A stretch of DNA of 64,000 nucleotides from Asterochloris sp. CNOR1 (GCA_963969365.1 OZ017748.1:1178001-1242000), one strand, 5' to 3'; counted from the stretch's first letter, positions 46,379 through 57,389 are shown. The notes: a model not told the origin generated them from the sequence alone. A program made the numbers and translations.

Positions 46379-47949
46379 TCAAGCAAACTGCCTAGACGTT
46401 TCGCCGTTGAAGATCTCAATCCTGCAAGAGTGGTGCCAATGCCTGAGTTGTAAGCAAGACGGTGCTGTGCCTCCTTACTCCTAAAGCACAAGCCAGGCGC
46501 CCTATGAGGCACATCTTACACCTACCAGTAGCCATCTGGGTCCTACACAGAACAGAGGGAAAGTCTCAGTGGCCTGGCAGTACTGTGTGGGGCATATGAT
46601 GATAGCTTGCTTGGCCTGAGCAGCAGCAGGACAGGAAAAGGCATGTGCCATCTGCAGCTGCTGAAAACCAGCTGGTGCCAGCAGCTGAGTGATGTAGGCA
46701 GCAGCTGACAAGAGGTGAAGCAGCCCGCAGTAGGACCATCTGCTGTGGCGCACTTTGATGAAGGCAAGCCCCTTCATCTTCCCGGCATCAGGGCGCTTGA
46801 CAAACTCGACACCAAGGTCGTCAAACCGTTTGCACGCTTCATCCACATTGTTCACATGGAAACCAATGTGTCCATACCTGTAAGCAGGAGCCGCTTTTCA
46901 TAGACTGATGCAGCCACAGGCTACAGGTGATGCTTTCTGCACAGGAGCCAAAATTGCAGCTGCAGCCCAGAGCTGGCCACCTTCAGGGGAAGCAGGACAG
47001 CATGCAGCCATGTCAAGCTGTTGAGCTGCACTGCGGAAGTGAAGTGCAGCTTGAGAATTGCAGCTGCCCACGATGCTGGGCACCTACCCCTGCGGCTCGT
47101 CGTTGCCATTGTGTGCCTTGAAACTGGGGTCGTTCTCAGAGCCCCAGTTGTGCGTCAACTCAAGGCAGGCCTTTCGAGTGAACATCCACTCGATCTGGGC
47201 AGGCACACACGATGTTGGTTGCATGGACGTGGCACAATGCTGTAGTGGAGCTCTCAGCAGAGGAACCCAATACATGGAGGCTGTGACTGCATTTGAGCAG
47301 CACATGGCAATGCATGCAGACGTGTCCCACCCTGTCTCCGCGGTCCTCAGGAATTGCATCAGCAGGCTGGTGGCCCAGAAAGTAAAGGCTGAATTTTGCT
47401 TCCTCAAAGTCTAGCTTTTCCAGCAGCCTGTAGCCACAAACCGGGAGGAGTGCTGGGCAGCACCATCAGGGGTCGTGCAGCCAACTCGACACCAAGTTGA
47501 CGGGAGCTACGGCAAGCACCCCTAGCCTGGACCAAGCCCCCTCCCTCAAGTCCCTCCGCTGTTACCCTAGTTGGGCAAATGGCCACACCTGAAGCCCATG
47601 ACCTTGGTGTAGAACTCCAGCGAGCGCTTGGGGTCCTTGATTCTATACATGGTCTGCTGAAAGATAAAGTCCTTGGTAGCGGCATCCGGCTCATGCACAC
47701 CCTGCATTGCAACAAGGCAAGCTCATGCAGCAGCTTCGTGGCGGCAGAGAGGCAGGCTCTTGCACCACTGCAGGCTGCCAAGCCAGGCTCATGCGCCCCA
47801 GAAGGTGCCCGCTCAGGCAGGCCATGGCAGCGCAGCAAAGTGTTGCTGTTGGCATCAGCCCTGAGTGCTTTGCAGCCACAAGTTAGTGCAGGAATAGCAC
47901 CCACCGGCACGCTCGCCAGGTCAGAAGGACCAGCAGCTTTGGAAGCCAT
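46379..47949 (-). CDS. GLX1: Glyoxalase I (lactoylglutathione lyase)
   Basis: Seven exons read leftward close in phase to 181 residues: 47905-47949, 47589-47701, 47331-47427, 47088-47194, 46754-46877, 46526-46542 (17 nt), 46379-46421. It isomerises the methylglyoxal-glutathione hemithioacetal to S-lactoylglutathione, the substrate of GLX2. All four expected metal ligands are present: Gln in [13 protein letters not shown], Glu in [13 protein letters not shown], His in GYGHIGFHV and Glu in YWIEIFN. Family landmarks [12 protein letters not shown] and [18 protein letters not shown] are intact. Length matches the short single-domain plant/animal GLX1 (about 184), not the two-domain plastid form. 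The motif DPDGYWIEI is split by the microexon 46526-46542 and the last intron. No transit peptide is evident, so the protein is probably cytosolic. A divergent partner, the secreted Ala-rich gene, starts 0.44 kb away. Confidence 0.95.
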
Positions 47950-48387
47950 ATATGCTTTGCGGCCTATGCATGATGTGAAGTGCTTAGTAGGAGGCTCTGT
48001 GTCCAGGCAGAAGCAGATCAAGTATACAGGCAAGCGACACACTAATCACTGCATGCATACCTGATCTGCTAATCTGGGCTCCTTTCGAGGGCAGGTGAAC
48101 AACGCCTGGGTGGCAGACAGCCTGTCGGAGACTGCACAAAGGTACACCTCCGAGAATGATTGTACAGGCTTGCATCACAAGCGCGATCAGACAGGGAGAG
48201 TAGGTCAAACTGCCCGTTTCTGACAGATCAGCGATGGCTCCAAGAATGGCAAGAAAGCCGAGTGAGACAGCTCGGAGGGATTCCGGCTGCAGCAGCTGTC
48301 ACAGTCAAACCGCAGCTGGGACAGAGACCTCTGCCCCCTGTCTCTTGCTCCCCTCCGATACTGCTACAGTCCGTACAGGCAGCAAGC
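47950..48387. promoter_or_regulatory. Divergent intergenic region between GLX1 and the Ala-rich gene
   Basis: This 438-bp region separates the ATG of leftward GLX1 from the ATG of the rightward secreted-protein gene and must hold both promoters and 5' UTRs. No convincing exon lies in it. I see no clear TATA box or other named element. Confidence 0.4.
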
Positions 48388-51300
48388 ATGAAGCTATATG
48401 GAGCTGTTGCATTGCTCCTGCTCTCCATTGGCACAGCGGCAGGTGAGAAGTACCTTCACAAGGCTGGCATGCTCAGCAGCTGGATATGGCCCCCACGAAA
48501 TCTCCCATGATCCTCAATCTGAAAAGCTCACATCAGCCCCAGTCAAGGGTCTGTAGCCAGCAGCCTTGCAGATCTTGTGCATGCAGTGTGTGCCATGCAA
48601 GTCTGTCAAGGCCTGACCCCTGACGCGTTGCAGGTGCTGGCAGAGGCCTTCTGCAGACCCCTTCTGGAGCAGTGCTGCCATGTGCAACTACGCTGGCCGC
48701 AGACCTGAAGAACAGTGAGCTTGCACTCGAGGGGGTCTTGGATGGGTGGTTGTTGGCTCTGACATGTGTCTCTGCAGCTGGGCACAGCTGGACATGCAAC
48801 AAACCTGTTCTCAGAGGCCTGAAGACAAATGGGCTGCATTCAGCAACTGACCACTTGGCGAGTGCTGCCCAATCCCACGCTATATGCCCCTCTTCACTGA
48901 TTTCTGGGCGACCTGCTTGTAGATGAAATTGTGCAGCCCATCTCTTGGGCTGCAAAGCCAACACAGCCGCACGTCCAGTCATGCTGACAAGATTGTTTTG
49001 AATTGGCAGATGACTTCCTGAAGTTCAGCCAGGATGTGGCAGCCCTGCCTGCTGCCCAGCAGGGGCCATGCATCACAGCAGCCTTCACGGCCTCCACCCA
49101 GATCCAGGGAACCACGCCACAGGCTGCTGCCAACACAGCCGCCCAGGCTGCCAAGGCAAACCCAGCTGTGGCCCAGGCTGCATCCACAGCTCTATCTCAG
49201 GCCTCAGGCCAGACCATAACCCCGCAAGACGTGAGTAGTTCTAAGACACGTAGCCAGAGCAGCTGCCGATTGCCAGCGCTTCATGTCATCTTGGCCTGTG
49301 AGCTGTCCTGGCGCTGACTGATAGTGGCAAGGCTGCATGTCAGCTCATTTTCAGCTTTGGAGTACAGGTGCAGGAACGGTTCGAAATATGCATTTTCAAA
49401 TCTGGCCTCTGATTTCCTTTAAGTGTTCTGCAGCTGACAGGCGGGAACACTGCCGCTGTGGCAAATGCTGTTGCCTCCAGCACAGGTGGCAGTGTCACCT
49501 CGGTGGCCAACGCCAACTCAGGGGTAAGCTTTTCATTCTGCATCAGAGAGTTGCGAGTGCTGACATGCATGCCACAGCTGCCAGGGTCGCCAGTGGCTGC
49601 CTTCATCTTTGGTATAAGCAAGTGTGCCCCTGAAGCAGGCCTGCTTTGCAGGCTATTGTGCCCTATAGGCTAGCTAGCACCGTGCAGGACTGCTCAAACT
49701 TACGCTGCTCTCCTGCAGGCCTTGTCCCAGGTCAACAATAATGTGGCCAATGCCACAGCCCAGGTCAGGCTGCTATGCTCCTGAGTTTGCTGATGTGTTT
49801 GTCAGAGCAAGGCATCTGACTTTATGATTGCTGTCTTGTAGGCCATCGCAGCGGTGGGCATATCTTCCAGGGGCTTCAATGCATCAGCTGCCTCCGCACT
49901 GTAGCTCATGACTTGTTGTACCATGACTTGCTGCACTCATGCTGCCTGATGTCACTTCTTGAGCTGCCTGTGCCTTTGCCTGCAGGTCCAGGGTGGCGGA
50001 AATGCACAGGCTGCTGCCCAGGCTGCTGCCACCGCCATTTCGACTGTGAGTGCTTTCCACGTTGCACAATGGCCGGAGGCTGCGCTGCTGAGTGTCCCAC
50101 ATGCATGTGTGTTAGCTCATTGATGCACTTCCGTGAACGCAGGCCACCGCAACCGCCTTTGCTCAGACCTCTGCCAGCGTGAACACCCAGGGCTCAGGCA
50201 CTGGGACTGCGTCAGCCACGGCCTCGGCCGTGGCTGTGGCCAAGGTGCGCTGCTGGTGACACGAGCTGAAGCCTCCATGGAAAGCTGCAATGTGTATCTT
50301 ACTGACAGGGCTGCTGGCTTCTGCAGGCTGTTGCCACTGCCATAGCAAACGCATTTGCGGCTGCACTGGGGCCCAATGCTCAGGCCACCGCAACCGCTAA
50401 AGCACAGGCTACAGACACCGCCTTTGCGCAGGCCATCGCCCAGGCCAGCTCACAAGCCTCTGCATCCAATGGTGGGGTCTCTTGCTGATGCAGTGTTGCA
50501 CAGCACAAATCTCCCAAGCTGCACAGCTCTGGAGGACTGAGTCACTCTGAGTGCGTATGTCAGGTCTTCACCCCGCGCACCTGACTCTCTGCAGGTGGGA
50601 ATGCCCAGGCCCAATCCACAGCCATTGCTCAGGCCGTTGCCACTGCCACAGCTACAGCACTGGCCGCTGCCCTGGCCCAGGTGACACCCACAGCTGGCTC
50701 AGGATGAGGTGCTGCCCACTCCCTACCAAGAGCACCATCGACAATATGCCTCTTGAGCCTCCTTTTGCGTATCTTTTGTGCTGCCCACCTTGAACGCGTG
50801 GCTGAAAGCTCTGATCAAGACCCCTCCTCGACACAAGCACATATTAGCAGTACCATGCCTGTTTTGTAAATCAGTATTAAGACAAGATGATTGCGAAGTC
50901 ATCAGTACAAGTACAATCAGATCTACCTTGCATGTCCCAATCTGTCATCTCTGGCTTGCTCAGCACCATAGGGGTGCTTGTTTGCATTGGGGCTCAAGTG
51001 TGGGCAACGGCCAGAGAGATTCAAACAAAGGGATGGGCCATTAGCAAGGTATAGTGATACTGTGGATGCTTGACAATTGATTCTGATGTGCGCATGCATT
51101 TCCACCTGCTGCTGAGGCAGTTCCTGCACTGGCCTCTCAGGTAGAAACCTCAACAACATCTTCTGCTCTGCAAGGTAGGTGCTGCCCTGTGCCAACATAT
51201 CAAGGGGCGGCCTCTCAGTCAGACCATGACAGCAGTGCAGGTTGTGGCTGCTGCCCATGACGTTCCTGCTTGGCTGCTCCTTCATCTGCTGGCGCCTACC

Positions 51301-51590
51301 GCCCAGGAGCACCATGCAGATTGGGCTGACTGTCTCTGCATGCAGCAGGTGCAGCAGCCCAGGCGGTTGCCTGAACTTCTGGAGGTGCTGCCAGGCCCAC
51401 TGCAGCTGCGCAGAGCAGTACCACTGCAGTTGCGCAGAGCAGTACCACCGCAGTTGCCAACGTCAGCCACCTTCGAGAGTGATGATGGCTGGCTGCCAGC
51501 TCATAACAAACAGCTCTGACCTTGCAGCTCCTCTACAGGCTGTCGCCACTGCCTCCAGCTCAACACAAGCTGGCAATGGTGAGGTACAGC
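48388..51590 (+). CDS. Secreted alanine-rich repetitive protein (wall/matrix-like)
   Basis: Exon 48388-48442 encodes a signal peptide (MKLYGAVALLLLSIGTAAG). The next exon, about 48635-48711, gives AGRGLLQTPSG; RGLLQ shortly after the signal is frequent in chlorophyte wall proteins (from memory). Then follow 49010-49229 and short exons near 49434-49523, 49720-49763, 49842-49902, 49986-50046, 50143-50244, 50328-50471 and 50595-50672. They encode A-x-A-type low complexity: AAANTAAQAAKANPAVAQAA, AIANAFAAALG, AIAQAVATATATALAAALAQ. Nearly only Ala, Gln, Thr, Ser, Val, Gly and Asn are used, with few charges; such sequence may form helices or beta-rich fibres. The frame can stop at 50706 (VTPTAGSG), or, if the GTGACA after LAQ is a donor, continue to same-composition exons near 51348, 51406 and 51535-51588. 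The 3' end is therefore open. No enzyme domain. Confidence 0.65.
51407..51454 (+). repeat. 24-bp tandem duplication encoding AQSSTTAV twice
   Basis: 51407-51430 and 51431-51454 are identical except for one silent change (ACT to ACC). In the frame that matches the Ala-rich protein they read AQSSTTAVAQSSTTAV. The in-frame unit length (8 codons) supports a coding role for this stretch as a late exon of the secreted protein. Confidence 0.8.
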
Positions 51591-51599
51591 ATGCTTTAT

Positions 51600-52117
51600 G
51601 TAGTTCAGGCTGAAGCTTGCTTGGCCATAGCAAGACATTGGCATGTCGGGGGTGCATATACCGGCTGCTGCATCAAGGCATCAGCTGCAGGTCGTCTGCC
51701 CAACCATCTGGCACATGTCTGCCTGCAAGTGCAATGCTGAGGCCAAGAAACTTACAACCCTGGCACCAGCTGCTTGCCTGCAGATGGCAGTGCCTAGGCA
51801 CAGAGCAAAGCCATATCCAAGTCTGCTGCCACTGCTGTGCCAGATGCTGTGCCCTCTGCACGTCCCCAGCTGGCATGCAGCCACGCCGGCTGACGACCTT
51901 CACTGCCAGTCTCCCCACCATGCAAGAACTTCAAGCCAACAACCCCTCCAAGGATCAGTGTATGTTGAGCTGCATGATAATGTTCATTGACAGGCCGTAC
52001 AAAGCAGAGCATACATCACATGTGGTTGTCTGTGTATCACCTTTGTGTTTGCACCAGGACATGCGCATCTGAACACTGCCCAAAAACCAGTTCAAAAAGA
52101 TTGGCTTGAAAGCCTAC
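51600..52117. other. Intergenic stretch, no supported gene
   Basis: Between the last Ala-rich exon and the stop of the leftward 2OG oxygenase gene there is about 0.5 kb with only short open frames in all six phases and no convincing splice-bounded exon. It should contain the 3' UTRs of the two converging genes. Confidence 0.5.
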
Positions 52118-53303
52118 TCAAGCCTGAGTCCTCTCAAAGCAGACATCACTGCGCAGAACATACTTGAGCCCCTCAGTGACGGCAGCCCCCTCATGTTCCA
52201 AGCACTCCTCTCCATGTCGGTGTAGCAGGGCCATGCCAGCCACAGGTGCCACGCAGGCTACTGCCCTCGGCTTGCGGCCTGAGCTCCAGAAGATGGTTTC
52301 GCCGCCTCTGAGGTGGTGGTCAACAGTGAGGTAGATGAGCAGCGTGAACAGAGTGCGGCGCCCTGGGGCTGGCAGGTCTACAGAGTCGTCTACATGCTTC
52401 CCAAAGCGCTGACCCTTGCAGTACCTGCAGCTAAGCGGTGACTTGTATGGGCAAAGCCGAGCAGTCCTGCCACACCCTAGCTTGCTTCATGGCAGCAAAC
52501 GGTGGCCAGGCAAGGCTTCCCCTGTGCTGCCAAGCCCTCAGCAGCGGGTGGATGCTCGACCGCACACAGCTGCATGCCACCGAGGCATGAGACCAGCCAA
52601 GGCCTGTCCGCATGCTGCTCCGCTCACTTGTACACTCTGATGTTGGGGTTGAGCCCAACGGCCTGCCAGCCCTCAAGGTCCACATCTGCAAAGACCTCCT
52701 GCAGGCCTGTGCAGCTCCAGAGCTGCTGTGCCAGAGCCTCATCCTGGACTGAGATGCGCTCATTGTCTCGAAAGGCCTGCAGCCAGGGCTGTGTCAAGGG
52801 CTGCTTGTCGAAAGGGGGGGACCAGCAAGCTGCCAGCATGCTCCAGAATCCCAAGCCCATGCATGAACTGTTGATGCAGTGCAGCAGTTCCTGTTGGCGC
52901 CGGCCACATCATGAGGACCCAGTGTAGCATTGCCACTCAGCTCTGTCTTGCTTGTGGAGAGGCATGTCTCCTGCCTGGGCTGTCTGTGGTCACCGCTGTG
53001 CAAGCTCACCTCCCCATAGGCAGCACCTCTGCTGCTCTGGTGCTGAAAGCCGATACGTGCAGCGGTCTCCACAAATCTGGCAGCCTCAGCAACTGAGAGG
53101 CAGCCTTGCACCTGTGCATGGATGAGGAAGAGTGAGGGAGGCTTTGACAGCAGGACCTGTGCTGTCTGCTCAGCAGGAGTGGCAGAGCTTGCCTGCATGA
53201 TGTCCTGCCCATGCAGCTCCTCAGCTGCCAAGCCACGTTTCTGCTGGATCTTTGGCCACCTGTTGGCACCCTTGCCAGTGGCAGCAGACTTGCTCTTGGC
53301 CAT
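52118..53303 (-). CDS. 2-oxoglutarate/Fe(II)-dependent oxygenase, prolyl-4-hydroxylase-like
   Basis: Three exons read leftward: 53010-53303, 52628-52776, 52118-52424; in phase, 249 residues. The C-terminal double-stranded beta-helix carries the iron triad: H and D in FGKHVDDS (about residues 158-160) and the distal H in CLEHEG. The 2OG-binding Lys follows in GLKYVLRSDVCFE. Family landmarks YCKGQRFG, LLIYLT and GGETIFW are intact. Such enzymes hydroxylate protein or small-molecule substrates using 2-oxoglutarate and O2; the substrate here is unknown. The N-terminus is Lys-rich (MAKSKSAATGKGANRWPKIQ) without a signal peptide, so a nuclear or cytosolic location is more likely than the ER. Its closest relatives are probably the plant-type soluble 2OG oxygenases (inference). 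The start lies 123 bp from the divergent plastid-protein gene. Confidence 0.88.
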
Positions 53304-53426
53304 TGCCCAGGTCAACAACAGGATACTTGAGTGGGTCAAACGTTTGCAGATATCTTGTGCTGCATCGCAAAGCTGCATCTACCAGCAGAGAGGTAGCCCA
53401 GCACGCCACTGGACAAAGGCAGCACC
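53304..53426. promoter_or_regulatory. 123-bp divergent promoter region
   Basis: The ATG codons of the leftward 2OG oxygenase (53303) and the rightward plastid protein (53427) are 123 bp apart, the tightest head-to-head spacing in the window. The two genes must share or overlap core promoters. No TATA box is evident. Confidence 0.5.
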
Positions 53427-55801
53427 ATGAGGACCATCGCCCCCTGCTCGCAGTGTGGGTGCCTGCAGCGGCATTTGCAGCAGAGATTGGCACACCAGAG
53501 CACCCCCACAACACGGCTGCTGCCATGCCCAGCCAGGCAGAGGAGACATCAACATAAGAGGCAAGCCGTCGCTGCAGAAGCAGCAGCCCCTGCTGGCAAG
53601 TTCATCTCTCAGGCAGAGATCCCGGCCTTCATCCCTCGCAAGGAGTTTTTGGAACAGCTTGCATCCTGGGCCACCGTTCAGGTTGACACAGAGGGCCCCC
53701 GCAAGTTTGGCCTCCCCATGAAGGTGAGAATGTGCACAGAGCTGTCCACTTCAGAGATTGGCTGCACCTGCTCTTTCAGCAGTGAGAGGCACACTTCCAG
53801 CACGCGAATTGGTGGTTGTTCCAGATCTGGCGGGCTGCATGCAGTCTGCTGCTCAAGGTGAGACGGCTGCAACCAGTGGTCACTGTGGAGCGCTGCAGCA
53901 GGTCCAGCCCTGAACGTTCAGGGCGCTCTGCTCTCCGCAGCTAATGGCTGCCATCACCCAGCTGAGTGAAGTTTACTGCTGTCCGTTATCGTTCAGATGG
54001 TGCTGCAAGAGCTTGAGCTTCCAGGGTTTCCCTGCCTTCTTCCCCTGGTTCCTGCCTTCCTCCCTCTGTATTGGGGTCACTGCAACAGACGCTGCAGCAT
54101 GGTCATACTGAGAGTTGATTTGAGTCTCCAGGGTACCTTGCCCTCTGCATCTTGCTGCCTGGCCTATGCCCTGCTTCAAGCATCTGCCTCAATGCAGGAG
54201 ACATTGGTCTTGGATGCTCTGCAATGCCCTGCTCTCCAACCTACGATCTGCACCAAGCACCTGCTGTGATGCAGGTGACAATGATCAGCCGGGACGAGAG
54301 CCCAGGTTTCAAGGTCTCCTTTGTGCGGGATGGCCAGACACTGACAGACATCAGTGTCGCATTTGATGGCGAGATGGCCGTCAAGTCTGAATGGGTGGGC
54401 AGGGGCCCCGAAGGCTTCCCACAGATGGAGGGCAACGTGACCCAAGTCAGGGGCAAGCACCTCATCATCAGGTGGGGCCCAACAGTGCTGGCCAGGTGAC
54501 AGCACTCTGTTGAGGGCAGGGCTGTGCTGATGAAATCGCCCAGCTGTTGGCTGACACTTAACTGGAGTGATGGGGACCAGGACCAAATGTGGGAGCAGCG
54601 GCTGGTCTTGGGGGGAAGCCCAAATCATGCGTTGCTCAGGGTGTGCCTAGCTCATCATCCAGCGTCATCAGCAGAGGCGCTACTGGGGTGGCTGTGGTCA
54701 CTGCTGGGTTCCTGGGGTACTGATTGGAGGGTGATGGGGACTAGAACACGAGGGAAGCACCTCATCATCACATGGGACCTGGAATGCTTCAACATTGTGT
54801 GGGGCTGGCTTCTGGGTGTGGGCGTGCTGCTTTGCTGTTGTACCACTGGCTTGACCAGCAGGTCAAGTGGATTCCCGATGCGATCCCAGCGAGAGCAACC
54901 CTGGATATCAGGTACACTCAGCAGAGCATATCTGGGAAACAGGGGACTCTTTGCAGGATGAGCACGGGCCACGGCTGGAAAAGCAGCCACCCGCGTAGCA
55001 GGGAGCGGTCCTTGGTGTCCTGTGTGCTCCTGCCCCTGACTGCATGCAGCGGCATGCGGCTCTTTGGCTGAAGGTGCATTTCCAGCCCAGGCTGCAGTGC
55101 GCTGGCGCTCTGTGTCAAGGTGGGGCCCTGCTGCCAAAGCTATGAGCAGGGCATTGTGTCAGCGCATGCATCAAGCCACTTCTTGAGGAGGAGTGCTGAC
55201 ACCTGTCACAGCCAGCTGCACGTAGAACGTAGGGGCGTTTCTGATTCCAAACCCAATTGGCTGCACTCTTGTCAGGAGCACAGTGTGAGGGTTGCTGTAC
55301 CAGCCAACTGGGGAGGGTCCAGCCGTGCTGCTGTGGCTAGGGAAGCGCGGCATTGGTGGCCATCAGAGGTCACGAAACCAGGCATTCAGCTCGCATCTGG
55401 ACAGCCTGCTGGCCAATACACTCCTTGCTGGGCACTGTCATAAAACACAGGGTGCGGCTTGTTTCATGTGATCCCTGCCTGCAAGTTGTTGCTGCTGAGC
55501 TGGTGGTGGTGCTCAGAGTGCAGTGGGTGATGGTGTTGCGGCTTGCAGGGGCCCATGCATAGCTTGTGGCCGAGACAGCCAACAGCAGGCGGTCAGGCAG
55601 AAACTGCTGCCTGTGATGCACATATCATGCTGTGGCGCCTGCCAGGATGCCGACGCCTCTTGTCTGAACCGCAGGAAGGATGACGACAACAAGATCGACG
55701 ATGACACGAGAGGAGCAGTGAGGATCTTCTGCAATGAGCTTGCAGCGGCCATCAACAAGTACTATGCCTTTGGCAACTGTTTCGTGGACGATGCTCAGTA
55801 G
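53427..55801 (+). CDS. Conserved plastid-targeted protein of unknown function
   Basis: Three exons, 53427-53723, 54275-54471 and 55675-55801, join in phase to 206 residues. The first about 55 residues are rich in Arg, Gln, Ser and Ala with almost no acidic residues, like a chloroplast transit peptide. The mature part begins FISQAEIPAFIPRKEFLEQL and has FGLPMK, GFKVSFVRDGQTLTD, EWVGRGPEGFP and GKHLIIRK, then a C-terminal helix ending INKYYAFGNCFVDDAQ. The joins across both introns read naturally, and I have seen this pattern as a single-copy protein in plants and algae (from memory) but cannot name a function. The second intron is long (1203 nt) and contains degenerate copies of the exon end that precedes it. 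Divergent from the 2OG oxygenase. Confidence 0.75.
54449..54777. repeat. Exon-end copy and a second duplicated box in a 1.2-kb intron
   Basis: The exon end and donor at 54449-54477 (GGGCAAGCACCTCATCATCA then GGTGGGG) recur at 54750-54777 (GGGAAGCACCTCATCATCA then CATGGGA), where the donor GT is lost. Between them a second pair is found: ACTGGAGTGATGGGGACCAG at 54560 and ATTGGAGGGTGATGGGGACT at 54722. The intron interior thus seems built partly from local duplications. Confidence 0.7.
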
Positions 55802-56153
55802 AGCCCATCACAGAGACAATGCCTGTGCAGCTCCCCAAGCTCTTTTCACCCCTTCTCAGTCCCTTCCAGCTTATCAGACCCTCAACAGTGCAGTGTCACG
55901 TCCCAGCTTGTCACATAAAAAACTCGATTTACTTTGTTCAGCCTTGCCAGCAACCGATCATAAAACGCGGCTTTACATCCAAGACAACATGCTAATTTCT
56001 GCTCCACAAAGAGATTGTGCCTGTATTGATGGCAAGGGTACTCACCCAGCAGCAGACTGCCAGAGAGGCAACATATCCAACAGATCCATCGTTTGGCAGG
56101 GTGACATAGTTGCCCTCAGGTCAGGCTGCAAACTCAGTCAAGACAACTTGACT

Positions 56154-57285
56154 ATGGCGGACGCTAGTCCTGAATCGGCCGCAGTGCGAGCTGATGGTCG
56201 GACAGATACACAGATCAGGTTTGGTGGTGTGAAGCAGTGCTGCCTGCTCATGCCAGAAACAACCATTGCCTGGACATAGCAATCCGTTGCAGGACACTGT
56301 TGTGCGAGCGGGGCCTGCTTCAGAGGGCAGATGGCTCTGCGCGGTGGAGTCAAAGCAATAGCAGCATTCTTGCGGCAGTGTATGGACCCCGCGCAACAGT
56401 CTCCAGGAAAGAGGACTCCCAGCAAGCTGTGGTGGAAGTGGTCTTCAAACCCAAGTCTGGCTATGTGCGAGCTGGCGAGGCAGGTGAGATGCGGGCTCCC
56501 TCCTGTATGTGTCCTCATGCAACATTGTGCTGAGCACTGCATGGCAACGCTGCAGGCCAGGAAGCACAGTATCAGCAGGTCATCAGGCAGGCTGTGCAAG
56601 GCATCTTGCTGGCAGCCCTTCACCCGAGGACAGTGGTGCAGGTTGTCCTGCAGGTGGGGTCCACAACATTGTACGCAGCGCCTTGTGCTGCATGCTCTGG
56701 CGTTCAGCATCTAGAAGACGTCTGGCAGCAAGGGCATCGCTGTGTGCATGCTTTGTCGTCAGGAGCAACAAGCAGTCTTGTCGTCAGCTTGAAGAGCATG
56801 ATTGATCATGCTGGCACAAGCTGCCCTTGACTGCAGGTGCTGAGTGAGGATGGCAGTGTCCTAGCCTGCGCCCTGAATGCAGCCTGTGCGGCTCTGGTGG
56901 ACGCAGGGGTGCCTTTGAAAGGCATTTTTGGTGAGCTCAACTCACACCCTCCAGACGGTGCCTGCCCCGCATCTGTGCTGAATGACCAGTCCTATCTGTG
57001 CCTGCAGCCGCAGTCAGCTGTGGCATCACTGGGCAGCAGCAGCTTGTGCTGGATCCAACTGCTAAGGAGGAGCAGGATGCTGAGACGATATGCTGCTTTG
57101 CCTTCGCTATCAAAGGCGACCATGCCGTGGCTGATGGGCCCATTGTGTCGTATGCCATGGGTGCTTCTGACATTGACACATACCTGACAATGCATGACCT
57201 GGCCAAGGCTGCATGCCAACGCATTGCCCACTTCACAAAACTTTCACTTGACAAGGTGTTCACTAGGACGCACAATCGTACTTAA
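56154..57285 (+). CDS. RRP46: RNA exosome core subunit RRP46 (EXOSC5-like)
   Basis: Five exons, 56154-56218, 56293-56483, 56556-56653, 56837-56930 and 57008-57285, close in phase to 241 residues. The RNase PH fold is clear: [19 protein letters not shown] at the start, [26 protein letters not shown], then [19 protein letters not shown], and a C-terminal [11 protein letters not shown] block. These match EXOSC5/RRP46 rather than RRP41 or MTR3. The subunit is part of the six-member PH-like ring of the 3'-5' RNA exosome in nucleus and cytoplasm. A short N-terminal leader ([20 protein letters not shown]) precedes the domain. The catalytic status of the ring member cannot be decided by eye. It follows the plastid-protein gene on the same strand, with 352 bp between. 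Confidence 0.92.
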
Positions 57286-57389
57286 CTTGAAAGGCCTCCT
57301 TTTCATTCTGGCAGTGATGCAAGCTTTGCATGAAGAGTCTTTGCATGCAAAGGTCTGCACCACGGTCCTCAAATTAAGTTGTGATATCT

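Noticed and set aside
48235-48446. Rightward open frame with Ser/Arg-rich product upstream of the Ala-rich gene
   Set aside because: It overlaps the signal-peptide exon in another frame and has no splice-supported continuation; the ATG at 48388 gives a convincing signal peptide.
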